From contig CAWBNK010000001.1 in assembly GCA_963790065.1 (NCBI GenBank), positions 744,001 to 808,000 of the forward strand: a stretch of 64,000 nucleotides of DNA, written 5' to 3'. Shown here piece after piece: positions 52,815 to 61,099 of this stretch (its first letter is position 1; each line of letters opens with the position of its first letter). The DNA is from Palsa-504 sp963790065 (GTDB taxonomy: Bacteria; Actinomycetota; Actinomycetes; Streptosporangiales; Streptosporangiaceae). The position numbers were made by a program, and so were the translations under genes. The notes below the pieces were generated by a model that ran no database searches, was not told the origin of the DNA, and saw only the letters and a list, made by a program, of their open reading frames with translations.

Positions 52815-53546
52815 ATGGCAGCGGACGGTCGGCGGCACGTAATAGCGATCGGGGGCGGCATGCTGGTGCCGGACGGCAGGCCGCCGGTGCACCTGGAAAA
52901 CGCGCTGCAGCTGACCGGGCGGCGCGAGCCCCGGCTATGCGTGCTGAACACCGCGGGCGGCGATGACCCGCGCTGGACGCTGCTCATGTACGACCGGTTC
53001 GCCGGGCATCCGGCCCGGGTCAGCCACCTGGCCCTGTTCCCCATGCCGAACGTGCGCGACCCGGAGGACCTGCTGCTGTCGCAGGACCTGATCTTCGTAG
53101 GCGGCGGCAGCGTGGCGAACATGCTGGCCGTGTGGCGGGTGCACGGGCTCGACGTGATCCTGCGCAAGGCCTGGCAGGCGGGCATCGTGCTGGCCGGGTC
53201 GAGCGCGGGGGGCATCTGCTGGTTTGAGGGGGGCACCACGGATTCGTTCGGGCGCGAGCTGCGGGCCTTTACCGACGGGCTCGGGATGCTGCCCGGCAGC
53301 TACTGCCCGCACTACAACTCCGAGCCCGGCCGCCGGCCGCTATACCACCGGCTGGTCGCCGACGGCGCTCTGCCCGGCGGGATCGCGTGCGACGACGGGG
53401 TGGGGGCGCACTACGTCGACGACACGCTGGCCGAGCTGATCGCCGACCGCCCGGGCGGCACCGCCTACCGGGTCATCGCCTCATCTGACTCAGGCGTCAC
53501 CGAGACGCCGCTGGAGACCCAGTTCCTCGGCGAGCCGGCGGAATGA
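52815..53546 (+). CDS. Peptidase E family (S51) protein
   Basis: A 243-residue Ser hydrolase fold of the peptidase E/cyanophycinase clan. The nucleophile elbow GSSAGGICW (about residues 128-136) is intact, with FVGGGSVANMLAVW preceding it and PHYNSEPGRRPLYH after. Family members cleave Asp-x dipeptides or cyanophycin-like material. The preferred start is the ATG at 52815 (AADGRRHVIAIGGG), though no ribosome site is strong; an alternative ATG at 52779 would add 12 residues. It stands alone between the lipoprotein and the ABC operon. Confidence 0.87.
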   Translation: MAADGRRHVIAIGGGMLVPDGRPPVHLENALQLTGRREPRLCVLNTAGGDDPRWTLLMYDRFAGHPARVSHLALFPMPNVRDPEDLLLSQDLIFVGGGSVANMLAVWRVHGLDVILRKAWQAGIVLAGSSAGGICWFEGGTTDSFGRELRAFTDGLGMLPGSYCPHYNSEPGRRPLYHRLVADGALPGGIACDDGVGAHYVDDTLAELIADRPGGTAYRVIASSDSGVTETPLETQFLGEPAE

Positions 53547-53632
53547 GCCCGGGGTTCTCCACCCTGGGGTAGAGGCGGAGTTCTAGCCGGGGGCTGACGC
53601 GCCGGAGGGGGCGCAGCCGGCACCATCGAGGC

Positions 53633-54625
53633 ATGGATAAGCCTCAGGTAGTGACCGTGCGAGGTCTGCGCAAGGCGTACGGAAACAGGGTTGTGGTGGA
53701 CGGGCTGGACCTCGACGTCCCCACCGGAGAGATCGTCGGGCTGATCGGCGCCAACGGGGCCGGCAAGACCACGACTGTGGAGTGCATCCAGGGGTTGCGC
53801 CGGCCGGACGGCGGCACGATCCTGGTGCTCGGCTACGAACCGGCCACGCAGGCCGAGGAGCTCCGGCCGCTGCTCGGCAGCCAGCTCCAGGACTCGGCGC
53901 TGCCGGACCGGCTGCGGGTGGCCGAGGCGATCGAGCTGTTCCGTACCCGGCGGGCCAGGGACGGCGCCGGACTCCTGGAGCAGTTCGGGCTGGCCCAGCG
54001 GCGGCGGTCGGCGTTCGGGGCGCTGAGCGGCGGCGAGCGGCAGCGGCTGTTCCTGGTGCTCGCGCTGCTCAACCGGCCGCAGCTGGTGATCCTCGACGAG
54101 CTGACCCAGGGCCTGGATCCGGCCGCGCGCCGTAACGTGTGGGCCGCCGTGCGCCAGCTGCACGACGAGGGCACCACGGTGCTGCTCGTGACCCATGAGA
54201 TGGACGAGGCCGAAGCGCTCTGCGGCCGGGTCGTGGTGATGCGCGACGGCCGCGTCCTCGACGCGGGGGCGCCGGCGGACCTGGTGGATCGGCACGCCGG
54301 GACGGCGACGATCCGATTCAGCATGCCGGATGCTGCGGCATCGCTGCTGGACCAGGTCCGCCGGCTGGACGGAGTGCGCGAGGTGGAGCGAGCCGGGCCG
54401 CAGGTGACCGTGCGCGGCTCCCGGCCGGTCATCGCGCACGTCGGGGCGGCGCTGGTGCGGTGGGGTCCGGTGCCCGCCGACCTGAGCGTGCACGTGCCGA
54501 GCCTGGAGGACGCCCTGCTCGGGCTGCTTGACGGCGCAACGTCCGGCGAGGCCGTAGTTGACGAACAAGGTCTCACCGGACACCGTGTCACCGGACACGG
54601 GGAACTGGTGGGAGGACGGCGATGA
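53633..54625 (+). CDS. ABC-2 type exporter, ATP-binding subunit
   Basis: A 330-residue ABC ATPase: Walker A GANGAGKTT (about residues 43-51), signature LSGGERQR, Walker B LVILDELTQGL (note a Thr after Glu), switch His in LVTHEMDEAEALC, and a ~100-residue C-terminal domain typical of drug/lipid exporters. The ATGA overlap with the permease gene shows coupled translation. First gene of a four-gene operon with a kinase and response regulator. The substrate is probably a peptide, lipid or antibiotic. Confidence 0.92.
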   Translation: MDKPQVVTVRGLRKAYGNRVVVDGLDLDVPTGEIVGLIGANGAGKTTTVECIQGLRRPDGGTILVLGYEPATQAEELRPLLGSQLQDSALPDRLRVAEAIELFRTRRARDGAGLLEQFGLAQRRRSAFGALSGGERQRLFLVLALLNRPQLVILDELTQGLDPAARRNVWAAVRQLHDEGTTVLLVTHEMDEAEALCGRVVVMRDGRVLDAGAPADLVDRHAGTATIRFSMPDAAASLLDQVRRLDGVREVERAGPQVTVRGSRPVIAHVGAALVRWGPVPADLSVHVPSLEDALLGLLDGATSGEAVVDEQGLTGHRVTGHGELVGGRR

Positions 54626-55359
54626 ACACCGCAGCAGGACGCCTGATCAGGGCCGAGCTGAAACTGATGACACGCGATCCGCTCGTGCTGACGTTCGTGT
54701 TCGCGTTCCCGGTCGTGACCATGCTGATCATCGGCGGGGCGTTCGGGACCAAGCCCACCCCGGGCTTCAACAACGTCAACCCGGCGCACTGGTACGTGGC
54801 GTCTTACCTCACCGTGGTGATCGCCGCGGCGGGACTGGTCATGCTGCCGGTCCACCTGGCCTCCTACCGGGAGCGCGGGGTACTGCGCCGGTTCGCCGCG
54901 GCCGGCTTCCCGCGCTGGTCGTTCGCCGTGGCCCAGCTCGTGGTCGGGCTCATCACCACCGCGGTGGCGTGCGTGTTCCTGCTGGCCGTGGCGGCGCCGG
55001 TCTACGGCCTGCCTGCCCTGCACGACGGCTGGCGGGTGGCGCTGGCGCTGGCCCTGGGCGCAGTGGGCTTCGTCAGCCTGGGCGTCCTGCTCGGCACGCT
55101 GCTGCCGTCGGCCAGGTCGGCCCAGGCCGTGGGGCTGCTGCTGTTCTTCCCGTCCTTCCTGCTCGGCGCGGGCGGCCCGCCGCCCCACGTGATGGGCTCG
55201 GCGGTCAGGCACATCGCGGGCCCCCTGCCGCTGACCCTGCTGACCAACGCGGTCCGCGGGCCCTGGCTAGGCCTGGGCCCGGCCACCGGGTCGCTGATCG
55301 GCCTGGCCGCGCTGACCGTGCTGTTCACCGTGGTGGCCGCGCGGCGGACGGTGCTGTGA
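54622..55359 (+). CDS. ABC-2 type exporter, permease subunit
   Basis: A 245-residue membrane protein with six hydrophobic helices and the ABC-2 fold; the amphipathic N-terminus (ELKLMTRDPLVLTFVFAFP) precedes the first helix. A conserved HVMGSAVRHIAGPLPLTLLT region near the end is typical of DrrB/YhfP-like permeases. The ATG overlaps the ATPase stop and its own TGA overlaps the kinase GTG, so the set of four is translationally chained. Confidence 0.88.
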   Translation: MNTAAGRLIRAELKLMTRDPLVLTFVFAFPVVTMLIIGGAFGTKPTPGFNNVNPAHWYVASYLTVVIAAAGLVMLPVHLASYRERGVLRRFAAAGFPRWSFAVAQLVVGLITTAVACVFLLAVAAPVYGLPALHDGWRVALALALGAVGFVSLGVLLGTLLPSARSAQAVGLLLFFPSFLLGAGGPPPHVMGSAVRHIAGPLPLTLLTNAVRGPWLGLGPATGSLIGLAALTVLFTVVAARRTVL

Positions 55360-56567
55360 CGCTCGCGTGGCCCGCACGTAGAATCCGCGACATGAGCGGC
55401 GACCTGGTGCCCGGCCGGATCAGGTGGATCGCCCTGGCCGCGGTCGCCGCGGTCGTGGCGGTCGGGGCGCTGCCGCGGAACCCGAACACGGTCCTGGCTG
55501 TGGCCGGGGCCGTGTTCGCTGTGCTCGGGACCGCGTTCCTGGTGCATGACAGGCGGCCGCAGCTGCTGTACGCGGCGGTTGCCACCGCCGGGATCGCGCT
55601 CGAGGGTCACGGCCAGTCCAACGACCTCGGCTGGTTCGCGGTGTGTCTGATCGCCGGCTGGTGCGTGGTGGTGGTGAGCCGCCGCGACGGCCTGATCTAC
55701 TGGGCCGCCGTCATGCTGCTGTTCGCCGCCGAGTGGCTGTGGGTCAAGCCGGATCCCGGCTGGGGAGCCTGGCTGGCCGGCAGCACCCTGATCATCTTGT
55801 GCGGGCTGCTCATCAATCACGAGATCAGCCTGGTCGCGCAGCTGCGGGCGGCGCAGGCGGGCCTGGCCGAGCAGGCCAGGACGGCCGAGCGCAACCGCAT
55901 CGCCCGCGAGCTGCACGACGTTCTCGGGCACACCCTCACCGTGTCCCTGCTGCATGTGCAGAGCGCGCGGCTGGCCGTGGAACACGACCCGGACGACGCC
56001 GCGCGGTCGCTGGCCGAGGCCGAGCGGCTGGGCCGCGAGTGCCTGGCCGAGGTGCGCACCACGGTCGGCCTGCTCCGCCAGGACGCCGACGCCGGCCGCG
56101 GCACCGACGGCGGCCGCGGGCCCGGTTCCGGGGCGGACGGCATCGCGCCGCTGCCAGGCATCGCAGGGTTGCCGGCGCTGGTCGAGCGGTTCCGTTCGGC
56201 CGGGGCGGACGTCACCTTCACGATGGAGGGCGATACCGCCGGGCTGCCCGCCACCACCGGCCTGGCCGTCTACCGCATCCTGCAGGAGGCGCTGACCAAC
56301 GCGGCCCGGCACGCGCAGGGGGCGCCGACCGAGGTGCGGCTGGCCGTGGGTGCCGGGGCGGTCACGCTGACCGCCGACAGCCGGGCCGAGCCGGGCACCG
56401 GGACCGGGCTGGGCGTGATCAGCATGCGGGAGCGCGCCGAGTCGCTCGGCGGCAGCTGCGAGGCGGGCCCGGGCGGGCACGGCTGGCTGGTCCGGGCCAC
56501 GTTGCCCCTCGGCGCCTCGCAGGGAGCCCAGTCATCAAAGGCCCAGTCATCAAAGGCGGGGCCGTGA
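55356..56567 (+). CDS. NarL-type sensor histidine kinase
   Basis: A 403-residue kinase. N-terminal region with four to five hydrophobic helices (residues ~15-150) and little extracytoplasmic domain, so it senses membrane events or signals in the bilayer. HisKA_3 phospho-acceptor: RNRIARELHDVLGHTLTVSL. HATPase: LQEALTNAARHA (N-box) and GTGLGVISMRERAESLGG (G-box). The GTG overlaps the permease stop as GTGA; the ATG at 55392 is an alternative. The C-terminus ends in two AQSSK repeats. Confidence 0.9.
   Translation: MTLAWPARRIRDMSGDLVPGRIRWIALAAVAAVVAVGALPRNPNTVLAVAGAVFAVLGTAFLVHDRRPQLLYAAVATAGIALEGHGQSNDLGWFAVCLIAGWCVVVVSRRDGLIYWAAVMLLFAAEWLWVKPDPGWGAWLAGSTLIILCGLLINHEISLVAQLRAAQAGLAEQARTAERNRIARELHDVLGHTLTVSLLHVQSARLAVEHDPDDAARSLAEAERLGRECLAEVRTTVGLLRQDADAGRGTDGGRGPGSGADGIAPLPGIAGLPALVERFRSAGADVTFTMEGDTAGLPATTGLAVYRILQEALTNAARHAQGAPTEVRLAVGAGAVTLTADSRAEPGTGTGLGVISMRERAESLGGSCEAGPGGHGWLVRATLPLGASQGAQSSKAQSSKAGP
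56528..56557. repeat. 15-bp perfect tandem duplication at the kinase C-terminus
   Basis: Units 56528-56542 and 56543-56557 are identical (CCAGTCATCAAAGGC), encoding a repeated AQSSK-type segment at the end of the histidine kinase. The length is a multiple of three so the frame is kept. It is a recent slippage-type duplication in the non-catalytic tail. Confidence 0.85.
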
Positions 56568-57220
56568 TCCGGGTCCTGCTGGTCGACGACCAGGAGCTGA
56601 TACGGACCGGGCTGCGCGGCATCTTGCGCGCATCGTTCGGCTTCGACGTGGTCGGCGAGTGCGCCGACGGCGGCGAGGTTCCCACCGCGGTGGCGGCTCT
56701 GGCGCCTGACGTGGTGCTGATGGACGTGCGGATGCCGTTCACCGACGGGGTGCAGGCCACCCGCGAGCTGCGCCGCCGGGAGGGCAGCCCGCCGGTGCTG
56801 GCCCTGACCACGTTCGACGACGACGAGGTGCTGGCGGGCATGCTGCGGGCCGGCGCGGCCGGGTTCGTGCTCAAGGGCGTGCCGGCCGAGGACCTGCAGC
56901 GGGCGGTACGCTCCGTGGCCGGAGGCGGCGCCTGGCTCGACCCGGCGGTCACCGCCCGGGTGCTGGCCATCTACCGGACCGCGACGCCGCCCGCCGCAGC
57001 GGCCGCTGCGGCCGACCTGGACAGCCTGACCAGCCGCGAGCGGGAGGTACTGGCGCTCATCGGCCGCGGCCGCACCAACGGCGAGATCGCCGCCGAGCTG
57101 TTCGTCAGCGAGGGAACGGTCAAGACGCACGTCAACCACCTGTTCACCAAGCTGCAGCTGCGCGACCGGGCCGCGGCGGTGGTGTTCGCCTTCGACCACG
57201 GGCTGGTGACGCGCGACTAG
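56564..57220 (+). CDS. NarL/FixJ-type response regulator
   Basis: A 218-residue regulator whose GTG overlaps the kinase stop (GTGA). Receiver domain: VLLVDDQELIRTGL with the acidic pocket, phospho-acceptor Asp in VVLMDVRMPFTDG, Thr in LALTTFDDDEV and Lys in GFVLKGVPAEDL. The LuxR-type DNA-binding domain at residues ~150-210: LTSREREVLALIGRGRTNGE followed by LFVSEGTVKTHVNHLFTKL. It probably regulates this ABC exporter operon in response to the paired kinase. Confidence 0.93.
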   Translation: MIRVLLVDDQELIRTGLRGILRASFGFDVVGECADGGEVPTAVAALAPDVVLMDVRMPFTDGVQATRELRRREGSPPVLALTTFDDDEVLAGMLRAGAAGFVLKGVPAEDLQRAVRSVAGGGAWLDPAVTARVLAIYRTATPPAAAAAAADLDSLTSREREVLALIGRGRTNGEIAAELFVSEGTVKTHVNHLFTKLQLRDRAAAVVFAFDHGLVTRD

Positions 57221-57224
57221 CGGC

Positions 57225-57434
57225 CTAGGACTTGCCGGCCGTAGCGCGGCGCAGTGACCAGGCCAGCGCGGCGAAGGCGCACACCGGGAGCAGCCACCAG
57301 GCGTTCACCCCGGCTAGGTGCACGAGCAGCGCGGTGACGGCCAGCGCGGCCACCAGCAGCGCGGCGACCTGCCAGTCGTCGCCGATGACGAAGTCGTACC
57401 AGAACGCCCCGAACGACTTCAGCGCCCGCATCAT
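57225..57434 (-). CDS. Small two-helix membrane protein
   Basis: A 69-residue protein (ATG at 57434) with an amphipathic start (MMRALKSFGAFWYDFVIGDD) and two hydrophobic helices (residues ~22-38 and 44-58). The ATG overlaps the COG4280 gene stop as ATGA, so it is a small partner protein translated with it, in the same transcription unit. Function unknown. Its stop lies only 4 bp from the convergent response regulator's stop. Confidence 0.72.
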   Translation of the reverse strand: MMRALKSFGAFWYDFVIGDDWQVAALLVAALAVTALLVHLAGVNAWWLLPVCAFAALAWSLRRATAGKS

Positions 57435-58219
57435 AGGCCGCTCACCCCTTCTGCCTGCGACACCGGTGCCTGAGGTCCGGCCGCGGTGTCCGCCCGGTGA
57501 GCCCGCCGCAGCCAGGCGGCGTAGCCGAGCGAGATCACGGCCACCACCGGGACCAGGACGAGCAGCGCCGCGTCGTTGCCCGGCCACTTCACCCCGGCGC
57601 CCTCGGCGCCCCAGAAGGTCCCGAACGACGTCAGCATGATTCCTACCAGGAACTTCAGCGCGTTCTCCGGCACCTTGGCCAGCGGGGCCCGGACCGCGAT
57701 CCCGGTCGCGGCGACCACCACCACGGCGATCGCGGCGCCCACCACGGCCGCGCCGAGGTCGTGCTGGTTGTCCCCGAACGTGATCACGATGAACACCACC
57801 TCGAGGCCCTCGAGCAGCACGCCCTTGAACGCAAGGGTGAACGCGTACCAGTCGCTGATACCGCGCCGTGACGAGGCCGGCGCGGCCTTCGCGGCGGCCA
57901 CCTCGCGCAGGTAGGCGCTGGCCTCGTCGTGCAGCGCCTTGTACCCGGCGGCCCGCAGGATTGCCTTGCGCAGCCACTGCAGCCCGAAGATGGCCAGCAG
58001 CGCCCCGACCACCAGCCGGAGCGCGGTCAGCGGGAGCAGCGTAACCGTCGGGCCGAGCACGCCGACGATGGCGGCCAGCACGATCAGCGCCGCGGCCATC
58101 CCCTGGAAGGTGGACCGCCACTGCCGGGTCAGGCCCGCCGCGAGCACGATGGTGAGCGCCTCGATGGCCTCTACCGCGCAGGCGACGAAGACGGTCAGTA
58201 CGAGCGGAAGGGCGTTCAC
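57431..58219 (-). CDS. COG4280-type membrane protein, putative transporter
   Basis: A 262-residue membrane protein with about seven hydrophobic helices. A duplicated acidic motif, one in each half, is conspicuous: ACAVEAIEALTIVLAAG near the N-terminus and LLEGLEVVFIVITFG in the middle, recalling the E-x-G-D-type pores of UPF0016/LysE-related exporters. I identify it as the COG4280 group; the ion or solute is unknown. It is divergent from the ChrB-N gene by 50 bp and coupled to the small membrane protein. The context suggests metal or oxyanion homeostasis (inference). Confidence 0.75.
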   Translation of the reverse strand: MNALPLVLTVFVACAVEAIEALTIVLAAGLTRQWRSTFQGMAAALIVLAAIVGVLGPTVTLLPLTALRLVVGALLAIFGLQWLRKAILRAAGYKALHDEASAYLREVAAAKAAPASSRRGISDWYAFTLAFKGVLLEGLEVVFIVITFGDNQHDLGAAVVGAAIAVVVVAATGIAVRAPLAKVPENALKFLVGIMLTSFGTFWGAEGAGVKWPGNDAALLVLVPVVAVISLGYAAWLRRAHRADTAAGPQAPVSQAEGVSGL

Positions 58220-58269
58220 CGGGCCTCCTTCAGCACCAGGCCGACAGGCAGGTAAGGGACAATATCCTG

Positions 58270-58842
58270 GTGACCGACGAGACTGCCGCCAAACCTGCCG
58301 AGAAGGCCGAGAGCACGGGCTGGCTGCTGCTGATCTACCGGGTGCCGCCCGAGCCGACCAGGCTCCGTTCCACGGTATGGCGGCGGATCAAGAGCCTGGG
58401 CGCCATTTACCTGCAGAACTCGGCCGCGGCGCTGCCGGCCAGCGCGGCTACCGAGCGGGCCCTGCGCAAGCTGCGGCGGGAGATCATCGAGATGTCGGGG
58501 ACGGCGATCCTGCTGTCGTGCCAGGTGCTGGCCGGCGAGGCCGACGTGCGCAGCGCGTTCCAGGCGGCCAGGAACGACGAGTACGAGGAGATCGTCGACC
58601 GCTGCGAGGACTTCCTGCAGCAGGTGAAGAAGGAGTACACGGACAACCACTTCACCTACGCCGAGCTCGAGGAGAACGAGGTCGACCTGGTCAAGCTGCG
58701 CAACTGGTTCGCCAAGGTCCGCGAGCGCGACGCGTTCGACGCGGCCGGGCGGGCCGCGACGGAGAAGGCGCTCGACGAGTGCGAGCAGACGCTGGAGGCC
58801 TATGCGGCCCGGGTTTACGCCGAGGAAGCCGAGGGCGAGTGA
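58270..58842 (+). CDS. ChrB N-terminal domain protein
   Basis: A 190-residue soluble protein matching the N-terminal domain of ChrB, the chromate-resistance regulator: WLLLIYRVPPEPTRLRSTVW followed by RIKSLGAIYLQNSAAALP (residues ~18-52) and a charged helical C-terminal half rich in Glu/Lys with a possible coiled coil (YAELEENEVDLVKLRNWFAK). The GTG start at 58270 lies 50 bp from the divergent COG4280 gene, so it may regulate it. No chrA chromate transporter is nearby; the C-terminal ChrB domain is absent. Confidence 0.78.
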   Translation: MTDETAAKPAEKAESTGWLLLIYRVPPEPTRLRSTVWRRIKSLGAIYLQNSAAALPASAATERALRKLRREIIEMSGTAILLSCQVLAGEADVRSAFQAARNDEYEEIVDRCEDFLQQVKKEYTDNHFTYAELEENEVDLVKLRNWFAKVRERDAFDAAGRAATEKALDECEQTLEAYAARVYAEEAEGE

Positions 58843-58906
58843 CCGGCGGTCTGGCACGGCTCGCACTAGCGGCTCCTCTCGATTGCAACCGTCGTTAGCT
58901 TAGACC

Positions 58907-58918
58907 ACTAACGTTAGT
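58907..58918. promoter_or_regulatory. ACTAAC-GTTAGT palindrome in the A+T-rich gap
   Basis: A perfect 12-base palindrome lies in an A+T-rich stretch (58890-58960). CGTTAG also recurs at 58893-58898 and 58912-58917, about two helical turns apart. The position upstream of the ABC-transporter remnant suggests an operator for the lost transporter, or a promoter element of unknown use. Confidence 0.35.
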
Positions 58919-59002
58919 TAATCCCAATTCGTGACCGTCGCTTAATCCTCACGTCAGCTCCTGGACAGGCTACGTACGGATGGCCGGGTCAGACTCGGGC
59001 CC

Positions 59003-59292
59003 ATGAGGCCCACCAACCGGCGCACAGGCCTGCGCCTGATGGCCCTGCTGGCCGGCACGTGCGCGCTGGCGCTGACCCCGACCGGCGTCACCCTTGATGG
59101 CGGCGCTGGCCTACAACAAGAACAAGGTGAAGAGCCCGCCGACCACCTGGCAGCAGCTACGAGCACGCCATCGACATCGACGGCAGCACCCGGCTGACCG
59201 GCGTGTTCGCCGAGGCCAGGACGGCCCGGGGGGAGATGGTGGGCCTGCGCATGGATCCGGCCGGCTGCCACCTGTTCCCGGCCGGCTCATGA
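59003..59292 (+). pseudogene. Remnant of an ABC transporter locus (solute-binding protein plus ATPase fragments)
   Basis: From the ATG at 59003 the first ~28 codons read as an export signal (RRTGLRLMALLAGTCALALT). The adjoining frame then gives ALAYNKNKVKSPPTTWQQL, which matches the substrate-binding-protein pattern A-Y-N-x-x-x-V-K-x-P-P-T-T-W. In a third frame, up to a TGA at 59290-59292, YEHAIDIDGSTRLTG and GLRMDPAGCHLFPAGS look like the TOBE tail of a PotA/MalK-type ATPase. Pieces of two genes in three frames indicate a locus collapsed by deletion. The match to these families is by eye only. Confidence 0.45.
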
Positions 59293-59337
59293 GGTGTCTG
59301 GGCCGAACGGACCGGGGCGCGAGCGTCCGGACCCGGC

Positions 59338-60984
59338 CTACGTCCTGACGTACAGGCCGCCGCCCGGGACGAGCTTCGAGCCCCGGAAGGAACTGCGCAG
59401 GCCGATGAGCCTGAAGTGGTGCACGAAGTACGCGTGCAGCGAGCTGGTCCAGATGATCCGCGCGCCGGTATAGCCGCGGTTGCCGTACAGCCAGACGTAC
59501 TGGGCATGCTCGAACGCGGTCTGCCATGCCTCGGTGTCGCGGGCGCTGACCGAGGGCGGGCCGTACAGGTCCTGGCCGTCGGTGGTCGCGATCAGCGTGC
59601 CCACCGCGTCGACCAGCGCCGGGCAGCCGGGCGCGGGAGAAGTGAACCGGTCGATCACGATCGTGGCCGAAACCGTGTCGGTGAGCACGCAGGCGCCGGG
59701 CGGGATGAGGGCGCTGGCCCGGGCCAGGTCCGTCCCGGGGTACAGCTTGGTCACGCTGTAGCCGTCGACGGCGGCCACTGCGGCTATGGCCAGGGCCGCC
59801 GCCACGGCAGCGGCCCGGAACCAGGGAGCCGGCGCCCGGCTGCGCCCCGGACCGGAAGCCAGCAGCCACGCGGCGGACAGGCCGAGCGGCAGCATGAGGA
59901 ACGGCCCGGCGAAGGCCGCGTAGTGCTCGTACCACTCCGACGGGGTGAACAGCATCACCGTCACCGCGGCCAGGCCGAACCAGGCGTACCAGTCCAGCGG
60001 AGCGGCCCGGACCCCCGAGCGCCTGGCCCGGATCCACGCCGCGGCCAGGAACCCGACGATCAGGGCGGCGATCAGGAGGCTGATCCGCAGGTGAGGAGTG
60101 ATGTGCAGGCTGCCAAGCGCGGTGATGCCGGTGATATCGGCGACCCGGGAAGCCGGCCCGATCCGGCCGTGCGTGGCCTGCACCAGCTCTGACACGAAGA
60201 CCGTCCGCCCGAACCCGCCGGGCGCCAGGACCAGGAAGGGCAGGCAGGGCACCGCGATCCCGGCCGCGAACCCGCCGGCGAACGGGAGCCTGCCGCGACG
60301 TGCCCGCAGGCACAAGGCGAAAGCGATCAGGGCCGGGACCGCCGCCCAGATCTTGACCGCGGACGCGAAACCGAAGCAGACACCCGCCCACAGCGGCCAC
60401 TGCCAGCCGCGGACCCGGGCGTCCGGGCCGTCGGCCTGGCCCGCGAGCCGGTCGCCGTCGAACAGGACGAGCGCGCCCAGCAGGCAGAACAGGTTCAGCC
60501 AGGGTTCGAGGAACAACGACTGCGATGCGTTCAGCGCGGCCGGGTAGACGGCGTAGCCGCCGCTGGCCACGCCCGCGGCCAGCGGGCCGCGGTGCCGGGC
60601 CAGCAGTCCGAGCAGGACGATGTTGGCGGTGTCAGCGCCCACCGTGAGCAGCCGGGCCGCGGACAGCGCCCACATGCTGCCGAGCGCCTTGCCGAGCAGG
60701 GCGGCCGGCACCATCAGCAGCATGACCCCGGGCGGCTGCACCATGGCGAAATCCCGGTACGGGATCACGCCGCTGACCAGGCGCAGCGAGTTACCGATGT
60801 AGACGCCGTCGTCGTACTGGGTGAACCCGGTCAGGTAGCCGGGGCGGGCCAGCGCGAAGGCCCGCAACCCCAGTCCGAGTACGGCGGCGATCGCGATGAC
60901 GACGCCGGGCCGCAGCGGCCAGGCCGCTGCGGGCGGCCTGGCCGGTACCGCGCGAGTACCGGCTGTCCCGGTAGCAGGCGGCAT
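59338..60984 (-). CDS. GT39-like (dolichyl/polyprenyl-phosphate mannosyl- or arabinosyl-) glycosyltransferase family protein
   Basis: A 548-residue integral membrane protein with ~10-12 hydrophobic helices in GT-C style. Early acidic loop with the paired Asp in GFTQYDDGVYIGNSLRLV (first extracytoplasmic loop), followed by YRDFAMVQPPGVMLL. The C-terminal ~150 residues form a soluble extracytoplasmic domain. GT-C enzymes use lipid-linked sugars; the acceptor is unknown. The ATG at 60984 is used because the longer open reading lacks homology and overlaps the divergent pepA region. Confidence 0.8.
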   Translation of the reverse strand: MPPATGTAGTRAVPARPPAAAWPLRPGVVIAIAAVLGLGLRAFALARPGYLTGFTQYDDGVYIGNSLRLVSGVIPYRDFAMVQPPGVMLLMVPAALLGKALGSMWALSAARLLTVGADTANIVLLGLLARHRGPLAAGVASGGYAVYPAALNASQSLFLEPWLNLFCLLGALVLFDGDRLAGQADGPDARVRGWQWPLWAGVCFGFASAVKIWAAVPALIAFALCLRARRGRLPFAGGFAAGIAVPCLPFLVLAPGGFGRTVFVSELVQATHGRIGPASRVADITGITALGSLHITPHLRISLLIAALIVGFLAAAWIRARRSGVRAAPLDWYAWFGLAAVTVMLFTPSEWYEHYAAFAGPFLMLPLGLSAAWLLASGPGRSRAPAPWFRAAAVAAALAIAAVAAVDGYSVTKLYPGTDLARASALIPPGACVLTDTVSATIVIDRFTSPAPGCPALVDAVGTLIATTDGQDLYGPPSVSARDTEAWQTAFEHAQYVWLYGNRGYTGARIIWTSSLHAYFVHHFRLIGLRSSFRGSKLVPGGGLYVRT

Positions 60985-61099
60985 GCCCACGCCTAACCCG
61001 CCTTTCCGCCCCTGGTCCGCTGCTTCACCAGGGTCGAGGGTAGTAGGTCGGGGCAGGCGGAAGGGCTGGAACCCTAGCACATGCCCTACGATCAGCAGG

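Noticed and set aside
57430..58121. Minus-strand frame extending the small membrane protein upstream across the COG4280 gene
   Set aside because: It is the shadow frame of the COG4280 coding sequence, with an Arg/Gly-rich product; the ATG at 57434 overlapping the COG4280 stop (ATGA) is the natural start.
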